From assembly GCA_900170005.1 (NCBI GenBank), contig LT827128.1:186001-250000 (forward strand): a DNA stretch of 64,000 bases. The letters are read 5' to 3'. Position 1 is the first letter of the stretch. Each line of letters begins with the position of its first letter. The position numbers were made by a program, and so were the translations under genes. Shown here piece by piece: positions 53,893 to 61,094 of this stretch. The notes under the pieces are model-generated. The model was not told where the DNA came from. It searched no databases and saw only the letters and a program-made list of their open reading frames with translations. Source of the stretch: Gordonibacter massiliensis (ex Traore et al. 2017) (lineage in GTDB: Bacteria > Actinomycetota > Coriobacteriia > Coriobacteriales > Eggerthellaceae).

Positions 53893-56373
53893 ATGTCCGC
53901 ATTCGATTACCAGGCGTTCCTCGACAACGTCGACCGCAAGGCCTACCACGAAGGCGAATGGCAGTGGGAGGAGGACGGCTTCACCGTCACCCGTACCTAC
54001 AACTACACGTATCCCGGCTGCCACGATTCGTGCGGCGTGCTGCTCTACGTGAAGGACGGCGTGCTCGACCACGTGGAGGGCGACCCGCTCGATCCTTGCG
54101 TGAACGGCAAGCTGTGCATGCGCTGCCTCGACCTGCCGGAGATGGTGAACAACGACCACCGCATCAAGTACCCCATGAAGCGCGCCGGCGAGCGCGGCGA
54201 GAACAAGTGGGAGCGCATCACGTGGGAAGAGGCGCTCGACATCGTTGAGAAGTTCATCGTCGAGGAGATCGACGGCAAGGGCTTCGGTCGCGAGTCCATC
54301 GTGGTGGGACACGGAACCGGGCGCAACATCAACTGGCAGATACCGTTCATCGCCGGCGCCTGCTTCGGCACGGCGAACTGCGGCGGCATCTACTTCTCCG
54401 GCTGGTCGTGCTACATGCCGCGCGTGTGCGGCGCCGCCGGGCCCCTGGGCGACTACCCGGTCGTCGACTGCGCGCAGGCGCAGGAGAAGCGCTACGCGGC
54501 CGAGGAGTGGGAGCGCCCCGACGTCATCGTCGTGTGGGCGAACGAGCCGCTGAAGTCGAACGCCGACGGGTTCATCGGCCACTACCTCATGGTGTGCCAC
54601 CAGCTTGGCAGCAAGATCATATCCATCGACCCCGTGCTCACGTGGTGGGGCGCCCACGCCGACATCTGGTTGGCGCCCAACCCCGGCACCGACGCCGCCC
54701 TCGCGCTGGCCATGGCGAACGTCATCATGGAGGAGGATCTGATCGACCACGATTTCGTCGACAAGTGGGTGGCGTACTACGACGAGTTCAAGGCGCATTG
54801 CGCGCAGTTCCCGCCCGAGTGGGCCGCCCCCATCACGAGCGTGGACGCCGACGACATCCGCGCTGCCGCGCGCCTGTACGCCTCGGCGAACCGCGGCATG
54901 ATCCAGTGGGGCCTCGCGTTCGACGCCTCGTCGGCCTCGTGCATGCACTGGGTGCAGACCGTGTGCGCCATCATGGCCGTGTGCGGCGACATCGAGAAGC
55001 CCGGCACGCACATCCTCGTGCACAACGCCTACGAGATGAACGCCGGTTATTCGTCGGCGGACGTGTACGGACGCCCCGAGGCCGTGGCCAAGAAGTTCAA
55101 GAAAGCCTACATCGACATGCCGGGCGTCGACTTCGTGGGCATGTCCAACCCCGACGCGATGGCGTACGCGCTGGAGACGGGCAAGCCCTATCCCATCAAG
55201 ATGTTCTGGGCGCAGTCGCAAAACGCCATCGCCGGGCACGAGGAGCCGGCGCCGCGCGCGTACAAGTACATGATGGACATTCCGTTCATCGTCTACGTCG
55301 ACCCCATCCTCACCCCTTCGGCCGTAGCCTTCGCCGACCTGGTGCTGCCCGTGGCGGCCTCGTGCGAGCGCGATTCCGTGCGCACGTGGTGGGTGCCGCT
55401 GCGCGCCATGAAGAAGGTCACGCAGTTCTACGAGGCGAAGACCGACGAGGAGATAGCCATCTGGCTGGGTGAGCGCCTCAACCCCGCGCTGTTCGGTCCG
55501 GGCAAGCGCTTCGAGAAGGCCATCGACCTGTCCAACGAGTACATGACGACGGGCCTTGCCGCCATCGACGAGGACGGCAACGTGCGCAAGGGCAACTTCG
55601 CCGGTTCGACCGACGAGGAGGGCGGCGTCAAGCGCAACATCAAGGACGAGGCTGAAACCGGCTGCCCCTACCGCGACCATCGTTCGCTCGTCGAGGCCGG
55701 CGGGCACTCCTACGACCCGTGGAACGCCACCTACTACAAGCACGAGAAGGGCATGCTCCGTCCCGACGGGCAGGTGGGGTTCAACACGCCGTCCGGGCGC
55801 ATCGAGCTCATCCCCACCATCTTCGAGGCGTGGGGCATCCCGCAGTATCCGGTTTACACGCCGGTTTCGAAGAGCAAGGACACGACGCCCGAGGTGTTCG
55901 AGGAGTACCCGTACTACTTCGTGAACGGCACGCGCTCCTACGAGTTCTTCCACACCGAGCACCGCATGGCGGAGACCATGCGCGAGTTCCACCCCGAGCC
56001 GCTGGTGAAGATATCGCCCAAGACGGCCGAGAGGGAGGGCATCGCCGACGGCGAGTGGGTTTGGATCGAGAACGAAGACGGCCGCTGCATGCAGAAGGCC
56101 AAGATCACCAACGAGGTTGACGAACGGGTCATCGTCGGCGAGCACGGCTGGTGGAAGCCGGAGGAAGACCTTGCGAAACCCCATTTCGGAGGTGCGTTCG
56201 ACTACAACCCCAACAACTTGACGCACGCCTACGAATCGGGCCCCGGCAACATCGGCGCGCCCATCAAGTGCCTACCCGCCCGGATCTACAAGGTGCGCGA
56301 AGGCGACGTCATGCCGGGCGTCCAGGTTGCGGAGCTGGGAGGCTTCCGCGAGTACGAGCCGATGAAGCCGTAA
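53893..56373 (+). CDS. molybdopterin oxidoreductase catalytic subunit E
   Basis: 826 residues from ATG 53893 (AAGGAGGAG). N-terminal Cys C43-x3-C47 and C75-x2-C78 (GCHDSCG, CMRC). The Mo-ligand region is SGWSCYMPRVCG (C173). HGTGRNINWQIPF, VVWANEPLKSNADG, DPVLTWWGAHAD, TPSGRIELIPTIF and FFHTEHRMAETMREFHPEP make it the closest relative of B in the window. No Tat signal. It is a candidate catechol-dehydroxylase-type enzyme with its own ferredoxin, zinc-ribbon protein and two transporters. Confidence 0.9.
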   Translation: MSAFDYQAFLDNVDRKAYHEGEWQWEEDGFTVTRTYNYTYPGCHDSCGVLLYVKDGVLDHVEGDPLDPCVNGKLCMRCLDLPEMVNNDHRIKYPMKRAGERGENKWERITWEEALDIVEKFIVEEIDGKGFGRESIVVGHGTGRNINWQIPFIAGACFGTANCGGIYFSGWSCYMPRVCGAAGPLGDYPVVDCAQAQEKRYAAEEWERPDVIVVWANEPLKSNADGFIGHYLMVCHQLGSKIISIDPVLTWWGAHADIWLAPNPGTDAALALAMANVIMEEDLIDHDFVDKWVAYYDEFKAHCAQFPPEWAAPITSVDADDIRAAARLYASANRGMIQWGLAFDASSASCMHWVQTVCAIMAVCGDIEKPGTHILVHNAYEMNAGYSSADVYGRPEAVAKKFKKAYIDMPGVDFVGMSNPDAMAYALETGKPYPIKMFWAQSQNAIAGHEEPAPRAYKYMMDIPFIVYVDPILTPSAVAFADLVLPVAASCERDSVRTWWVPLRAMKKVTQFYEAKTDEEIAIWLGERLNPALFGPGKRFEKAIDLSNEYMTTGLAAIDEDGNVRKGNFAGSTDEEGGVKRNIKDEAETGCPYRDHRSLVEAGGHSYDPWNATYYKHEKGMLRPDGQVGFNTPSGRIELIPTIFEAWGIPQYPVYTPVSKSKDTTPEVFEEYPYYFVNGTRSYEFFHTEHRMAETMREFHPEPLVKISPKTAEREGIADGEWVWIENEDGRCMQKAKITNEVDERVIVGEHGWWKPEEDLAKPHFGGAFDYNPNNLTHAYESGPGNIGAPIKCLPARIYKVREGDVMPGVQVAELGGFREYEPMKP

Positions 56374-56395
56374 GGCGAGGGAAAGGAGCGGAGCA

Positions 56396-56743
56396 ATGAA
56401 GGGAATCCTCATCAACTACGACTACTGCACGGGCTGCCATTCCTGCGAGGTGGCGTGCAAGAAGCATTTGGATCTGCCCAAGGGCGAGTTCGGGATCAAG
56501 CTGTCCGAGACGGGCCCGTACGCCTACGAGGGAAAGCCCAAGGGCCCCGACAAGTGGGAGTGGACGTGGCTTCCCGTGGTCACGAAGGCGTGCGACCTGT
56601 GCGCCGACCGCGTGGAGAAGGGGAAGATGCCCATGTGCGTCCAGCACTGCCAGGCCTGGTGCATGCACTACGGAGAAGTGGAGGACCTGGTGAAGCAGAT
56701 CGACGGCACGACGCGCTTCGCCCTGTTCGCGCCGAAGCAGTGA
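56396..56743 (+). CDS. 4Fe-4S electron-transfer subunit of enzyme E
   Basis: 115 residues. CTGCHSCEVACKKHLDLPKGEFG and CDLC...CVQHCQAWC give two [4Fe-4S] sites. It is homologous to the partners of B and C, but with ordinary divergence, unlike the near-identical B/C pair. It starts 22 bases after the catalytic gene. Confidence 0.93.
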   Translation: MKGILINYDYCTGCHSCEVACKKHLDLPKGEFGIKLSETGPYAYEGKPKGPDKWEWTWLPVVTKACDLCADRVEKGKMPMCVQHCQAWCMHYGEVEDLVKQIDGTTRFALFAPKQ

Positions 56744-56838
56744 CGCCAAGGGCGGTGCGCCGGGGATAGGTTCGCGGTCGGGTCGCGCTGGAAGGCGCGG
56801 CCCGACCGCGCGGAAGCGCCGACGAAGGAGGGACGGCT

Positions 56839-57072
56839 ATGTGCGGGTTGTTCTGCATCAAGTGCGGCAGATGCCGAGGGGAGCAGAAATCGGCCGACTC
56901 CGCCGCATGCATCCGCTGCGGGGCAAGCGTTCCGCTCGGTGCGGCGTCGTGCCCGCGGTGCGGGTCGCGCATGCCGCTCCCTCCGGGAATCGGAGGCCAT
57001 CCTGCGGACGCATCGCCGAAGCCGAGCCGTTTCGAAGGGACGGCTCGGGTATCGATTACGGGAGGTGATTAG
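56839..57072 (+). CDS. small MCxxC zinc-ribbon protein, enzyme E operon
   Basis: 77 residues from ATG 56839 (AAGGAGG). MCGLFCIKCGRC, then CIRCGASVPLGAASCPRCGSRMPLPPG, a zinc-ribbon knuckle pair, and a polar tail. The stop is one base before the MFS gene start, so they are in one operon. It is the third member of this family in the molybdoenzyme island. Confidence 0.78.
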   Translation: MCGLFCIKCGRCRGEQKSADSAACIRCGASVPLGAASCPRCGSRMPLPPGIGGHPADASPKPSRFEGTARVSITGGD

Positions 57073-57073
57073 A

Positions 57074-58363
57074 GTGAGAGACGGCGCTGTCAAGACGCCT
57101 CGCTACGCGTGGGCCGTGGTGTTCGTCATTCTGTTTTCCGCGTGCGCCGGTCCGGTGAACATGTTCAACGTTCCTCCGGCCGCTTCGGTGATCATTCCCC
57201 GCTACGGGATAGACACCGTCGCCATCGGCATGCTGGTGTCGGTGTTCTCGTTCGCCGCGGTCGTCATGGCGTTTCCCGCCGGCGGCCTGTGCGACAAGCT
57301 GGGTTTGAAGAAGGTCGTCGTCATATCGGCCGGCCTCACGGCGGCGGGTTCGATCCTCGCTTGTTTCAGCGGGGGCAACTACGCGTTCTTCCTGCTCTGC
57401 CGCGTGATCATCGGTTTGGGATTCGGCTTGTACCAGGTGGCGTGGCCTCCGCTGATGGGCATATGGTTTCCCGAGAAGACGCGCGGGACGGCCATGGGCA
57501 TCATGGGCGCCTACGCCGGCATCGGCACCATCGTCGACCTCAACGTCATCCCGCGCCTGCTCGACTACGGCTACGACCTGGTGCTCGTGCTTTCGGCCGC
57601 GTGGTCGGTGCTCGCGCTCGTGGTGGTGTGCGTGATGAACCTCACTCCGAAGGTGAACTTCGTAGAGGAGGAGGCCAAGGGCAAGGTCATGCCGAAGGAG
57701 AGCTCTTGGACCGACTTGCTGAAAACGCCGACCGCCTGGATGATCGGCATCGTGTTCCTCATCTTTGCCTGGATATGCGCGGGCGGCGTGAACACGTACT
57801 ACCCCGTGTACCTGACGGAGGACTTCGGCATCGACGCGGTGACGGCGAACGCCATGGTGAGCGTGTGCAGCGGCCTGTCGGTGCTGTCGTTCGCCGTGGG
57901 CTTCACGATGGACTTGACGGGCAAGCGCAAGCGGTGGCTGATCGCCTTCGGGCTTTCGTACCTGATGGGAGTCGTGCTCATGTACTCCATGCCCACCATC
58001 CCCGGCGTGTGGGCCGGCATCTTCTTCGAGGGCATCGCCTGCGCGGGCATCCCGGTGTGCGTGCGCACGCTGGCGGTTGAGAACCTGCCTCCCGGCATGA
58101 CGAACAAGGCGCTCGCGCTCATCACGTTCTGCACGACGCTCGGCATCGCGTTCGGCGCGTCCCTTTACGCGCTCGCCGCCGACGCCACGTCGTTCAAGGC
58201 CGCCGGATTGGTCATGCTGGGCGGGTTGGCGCTCGTGTCGGTGGTGTGCTCCTTCTTCATCAAAGAGGCGAAGCGCAAGCACGGCGGGGAGCCGGCCGAC
58301 GAGTTGCAGGAAGCGGTCGAATGCGATGCGGCGGACGAGCTCGGCTGCAGCGCGGAAGGCTGA
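57074..58363 (+). CDS. MFS transporter (4)
   Basis: 429 residues from GTG 57074 (GGGAGGTGA upstream). Twelve membrane segments from YAWAVVFVILFSACAGPVNMFNVPPAASVIIP. Conserved FPAGGLCDKLGLKK loop. The tail is acidic. It ends the enzyme E operon. With transporter 3 it gives this enzyme one MFS gene on either side. Confidence 0.9.
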   Translation: MRDGAVKTPRYAWAVVFVILFSACAGPVNMFNVPPAASVIIPRYGIDTVAIGMLVSVFSFAAVVMAFPAGGLCDKLGLKKVVVISAGLTAAGSILACFSGGNYAFFLLCRVIIGLGFGLYQVAWPPLMGIWFPEKTRGTAMGIMGAYAGIGTIVDLNVIPRLLDYGYDLVLVLSAAWSVLALVVVCVMNLTPKVNFVEEEAKGKVMPKESSWTDLLKTPTAWMIGIVFLIFAWICAGGVNTYYPVYLTEDFGIDAVTANAMVSVCSGLSVLSFAVGFTMDLTGKRKRWLIAFGLSYLMGVVLMYSMPTIPGVWAGIFFEGIACAGIPVCVRTLAVENLPPGMTNKALALITFCTTLGIAFGASLYALAADATSFKAAGLVMLGGLALVSVVCSFFIKEAKRKHGGEPADELQEAVECDAADELGCSAEG

Positions 58364-58616
58364 GGACAGGCGGTGCGGGATCGCGCCTCGCTGAAAGGTG
58401 CGCCTGCCGGGTCTCCACATGGGAGGCGCTAAGAAGGCGCGGGCGGTTTTTCATACGCAGAGGCATACCCCTGCCGGTATGAGACTCGGCCTTCATACTC
58501 GCTTTGCCCTCGCCCCCTTGCTACCATGATTGGCAGTACCTATGCGGAACGCGGCGCCTCAGCGTCGCGTTCCATCGACCGCGTTTCAGGCACTAAGGCG
58601 AAAGGGGAGCCATATC
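58364..58616. other. 253-bp region with repeated CATAC motifs
   Basis: CATAC occurs at 58452, 58464 and 58494, and as GTATG at 58477, in the promoter region of the AAA+ gene. This could be a regulator binding array. No gene is seen. Confidence 0.4.
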
Positions 58617-59309
58617 ATGAGAATGCCTTTGGACGAGCTCGTCAAAACCGACGGAAACCGCGAAGCGTTCGACCGCGTCATCGACATCACCGAGAAGCAC
58701 GACAAGCCCGAGAAGCTGTTCCTCGTGGGCCCGAAGGAGTCCGGCAAGACCACGCTTCTGCGCGCCCGCCAGCTCGACAAGGACCTGCTCTCCACGAAGA
58801 GGGTGCTCTACCGCCCCTGCGCAGAGCTGCCCGAGGCCATGCGCGCCGAGGTCTACGACGGCTTCTTCGAGGATCTGGGCACCTACGAGGTGCTGTTCCT
58901 GGACGATTTCGAAGGGTTCTTCGAAGATGCGGAGCTGGGCCCCATGATGTGCAAGCTGCTGTTGGGCGAGCGTGCGCAGCGCGGTTTGGACACCGTCATC
59001 TCGTCGACCAAGCCCCTGTCCGAGTACGACCTGTCCGAGTTCGGCGGCATGCTCGACGATTTCGAGGAGATATCCATCGAAGCGCTCGACGCCGACGGGC
59101 TGGTGACGTACGTGCAGGGTCTCGTCGAGGACTACACCGAAGAGGGGAAGAGCCCGGTGCTCGCGCCGGAGGCCATCGAGTACATCGCCCGCGATCTGGG
59201 CCAGACGCCCACGATGATTCGCAAGGCCACGCACTTCCTCATGACGCAGTACGAGGGCGAGCCGGGTGCGGAGCTCTCCCGCGAGTTCGTGGAGCAAGCC
59301 TTGGCGTAA
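58617..59309 (+). CDS. small AAA+ ATPase (DnaA/Hda-like fold)
   Basis: 230 residues from ATG 58617 (AAAGGGGAG); the frame to 58530 has no ribosome site. Walker A is GPKESGKTT (38-46) and Walker B VLFLDDFE (92-99). Sensor-like ISSTKPLSEYD follows, and a C-terminal lid (APEAIEYIARDLGQTPTMIRKATHFL) resembles DnaA/Hda. There is no DNA-binding domain. The partner is unknown. Confidence 0.75.
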   Translation: MRMPLDELVKTDGNREAFDRVIDITEKHDKPEKLFLVGPKESGKTTLLRARQLDKDLLSTKRVLYRPCAELPEAMRAEVYDGFFEDLGTYEVLFLDDFEGFFEDAELGPMMCKLLLGERAQRGLDTVISSTKPLSEYDLSEFGGMLDDFEEISIEALDADGLVTYVQGLVEDYTEEGKSPVLAPEAIEYIARDLGQTPTMIRKATHFLMTQYEGEPGAELSREFVEQALA

Positions 59310-59331
59310 AACCGAGGCGGGAAATCGCGGG

Positions 59332-59371
59332 AACGAGAAGGCCCGTCGCTTCGGCGACGGGCCTTCTCGTT
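59332..59371 (+). terminator. terminator after the AAA+ gene
   Basis: An 18-bp perfect stem (AACGAGAAGGCCCGTCGC) with a TTCG tetraloop. The T-run is poor. Confidence 0.7.
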
Positions 59372-59541
59372 GCATGAGCGGTCTCGGCCGCAGGGGGCGA
59401 ACTCGTACCTGTCAAGCGGTTGCCTCGGATGCCGCCGGTTCGACGCCTACGAGCTCGATCCAGTAGACGAGGCCCCGCCCGGCGGGCACCGGCTCGATCC
59501 CGGGACTTGGGAGCGCGGAGGGCGCCGGTGCGCTTGCTTGC

Positions 59542-59793
59542 TTACCCTTCGGGTTGTGCGCCCTTCGTCAGTTTCTCGATAACGCTTTTGTTGGCGATGT
59601 AGCTACCGATCGCGTCTTCCAGCGAATCGTAGACCTCCGATATCTCACGATCGTCGTCTAGCGCGATGAATAGTCTATAGCCGCCGCCAAACATCGGTGA
59701 CACGGCTCCAATAGCGCAGTCTCCGGGTTGTTCCTTCAATTTGCTTCGTGTCCGCTCCAATTGGATGGTGCCTTCTTCGTCGCGCATTCCCAC
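59542..59793 (-). CDS. hypothetical protein (83 aa)
   Basis: GTG 59793 (or ATG 59787) lies inside the gene upstream, after AAGGA. The protein reads GAVSPMFGGGYRLFIALDDDREISEVYDSLEDAIGSYIANKSVIEKLTKG, a plausible small alpha/beta fold. It overlaps 59736-59999 by about 58 bases in another frame. No family is recognised. Confidence 0.45.
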   Translation of the reverse strand: MGMRDEEGTIQLERTRSKLKEQPGDCAIGAVSPMFGGGYRLFIALDDDREISEVYDSLEDAIGSYIANKSVIEKLTKGAQPEG

Positions 59794-59999
59794 GAATCCT
59801 TCTTTTCGAGAATATGGCCGACGAAAAGCATTTCGAAGAAGGATATGTCCCCGTCAAGCATCGCTTCTCCAAGTCCGTTTGCAAGCTCTGTACGGCATGC
59901 GTCGCACGCTGTGTCCGGCTTCCCCGCCGGGTTGGTGCAGCGCGACCTGTTGCGCCCGATCGCTAACGGGCAGACGTGGCTCTTCGGAAAAACTGACAC
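59736..59999 (-). CDS. hypothetical Cys-containing protein (87 aa)
   Basis: GTG start with AAAGGATG upstream. It has CxxxxxxxxxxC, then CDAC and a later Cys (SHVCPLAIG, SRCTNPAG, DTACDACRTEL), which could bind zinc. FFEMLFVGHILEK follows. It is coupled to the overlapping gene downstream. The function is unknown. Confidence 0.45.
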   Translation of the reverse strand: MSVFPKSHVCPLAIGRNRSRCTNPAGKPDTACDACRTELANGLGEAMLDGDISFFEMLFVGHILEKKDSWECATKKAPSNWSGHEAN

Positions 60000-60115
60000 A
60001 AGGCATCCTTTCGCATCGGTTCATTTCGTGCAATATGGACACAGTATCACTTCGAGAAATAAATAGACCCTTATTGTGGACTAGTGGCTGTAAACGCTTG
60101 GGCAAACATGAAGCC

Positions 60116-60337
60116 ATGCGTACATCGCCAACAGAACAGATTAAACTTGGCTTGAGGATAAAAGACCTTCGCGAAGCGCGCGGGTTATCGCAATATGCAT
60201 GCGCGCCGATGCTCAACATGTCGCGGACTTATCTTGCAGATGTTGAATGCGGTAGACGAAACATTAGCCTGGCAAGGCTGACTGATATCGCTGACGGATT
60301 CGGCATCACGTTAGAAGAGTTATTTAGAGGCGTGTAA
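60116..60337 (+). CDS. XRE-family regulator (small, C-protein-like)
   Basis: 73 residues from ATG 60116. LGLRIKDLREARGLSQYACAPMLNMSRTYLADVECGRRNISLARLTDIADGFGITLEELF is a single helix-turn-helix domain like those of restriction-modification controller proteins. No restriction or methylase gene is adjacent. The ribosome site is weak. Confidence 0.8.
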   Translation: MRTSPTEQIKLGLRIKDLREARGLSQYACAPMLNMSRTYLADVECGRRNISLARLTDIADGFGITLEELFRGV

Positions 60338-60419
60338 CCACGGTGGTATCGTTGGCTTCTGCAAGCGCTAGAAGTGACGGTCACACGGCTTCGCTCGCAA
60401 AAGGAGGAGCCGGTAAAAT

Positions 60420-60650
60420 CTACTCTCGCTCGAGGGTTGCAAGATCCAAACCCAAGCTGTTCATGATTCGGATGACCTGGCCTATGCCAGCACCTTCTTT
60501 GCCTCGTTCCAATTCGCTGAGGAAACGAATGCTGCATTGATTGAAGCGGGCTACTTCGGCTTGCGTGTATCCGAGCTTCTTGCGTCTTGCGCGAATTGCC
60601 CGTCCGACGTCTTGGGGGTCGTAGGCGATGTCTGTTTGAGAAACGTGCAT
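60420..60650 (-). CDS. HipB-like XRE regulator
   Basis: 76 residues from ATG 60650 (GAAAGGG upstream). DVGRAIRARRKKLGYTQAEVARFNQCSIRFLSELERGKEGAGIGQVIRIMNSLGLDLATLERE matches the HipB/y4mF group of antitoxin-type repressors. No HipA kinase gene follows on the minus strand, so it is solitary here. A large palindrome sits in its promoter. Confidence 0.82.
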   Translation of the reverse strand: MHVSQTDIAYDPQDVGRAIRARRKKLGYTQAEVARFNQCSIRFLSELERGKEGAGIGQVIRIMNSLGLDLATLERE

Positions 60651-61094
60651 ATAACCCTTTCCTCGAGCAAATCGTGGTCGATGTAGATACCTAGTATAGG
60701 AGCAAAAAGGCAAGAAAGTACCAATCGGGAAAATTTAAACCTAAAAGTTTATATTTTCCCGATTGGGATAGTTAAGCCCACGCCTTTCGTCCAGTCGTAT
60801 GGCCGTCTTCGATCTTGGCGAAAATGGCGAAAACGATGCGCGAAATGGACGAAAAAACCAAAGCGGCGTCCGGGAGCGCATAGGTGGCCCTATGCTAAAC
60901 TCAGACTACTGCGGACGCTGGAGCGGCGATGCCGCTTGGGTTCGATCCCGACCGGCTTCGCGTGCAAAGCCGGGCTGAAAGATGACCAAAAAGGTTCTGA
61001 ACAGGTATTTTCCTCCAAACGGTAATTCGTTGCAGCCTCCTTTGCTCCGCAAGGCTATTCGCCTATCTGGAAAAGTCGAACAGGGGAGACTTTT
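60651..61094. other. 444-bp divergent region with operator palindrome
   Basis: It lies between the HipB-like gene and LuxR regulator 4. Besides the palindrome at 60721-60766 it contains two small hairpins, GCGGC-GAT-GCCGC (about 60923-60935) and CCGGCTTT-like/AAAGCCGG (about 60951-60973), in the leader of the LuxR gene. No known riboswitch fold is recognised. Confidence 0.45.
60721..60766. promoter_or_regulatory. large A+T-rich inverted repeat, probable HipB-type operator
   Basis: CCAATCGGGAAAAT..TAAAC (60721-60740) and GTTTATATTTTCCCGATTGG (60747-60766) are complementary except for one position. It lies 70 bases upstream of the HipB-like start. An additional small palindrome CCTAGTATAGG lies at 60691-60701, and TATACT in it may be the -10 box. 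Confidence 0.6.

Noticed and set aside
29925-56743. Selenocysteine (in-frame TGA) in the molybdoenzymes
   Set aside because: All five catalytic frames are open without internal TGA, and a Cys occupies the probable ligand position.
60938-60949. GGGTTCGATCCC resembling a tRNA T-arm
   Set aside because: No seven-base acceptor stem, anticodon arm or D-arm can be formed around it. It is treated as part of a leader hairpin.
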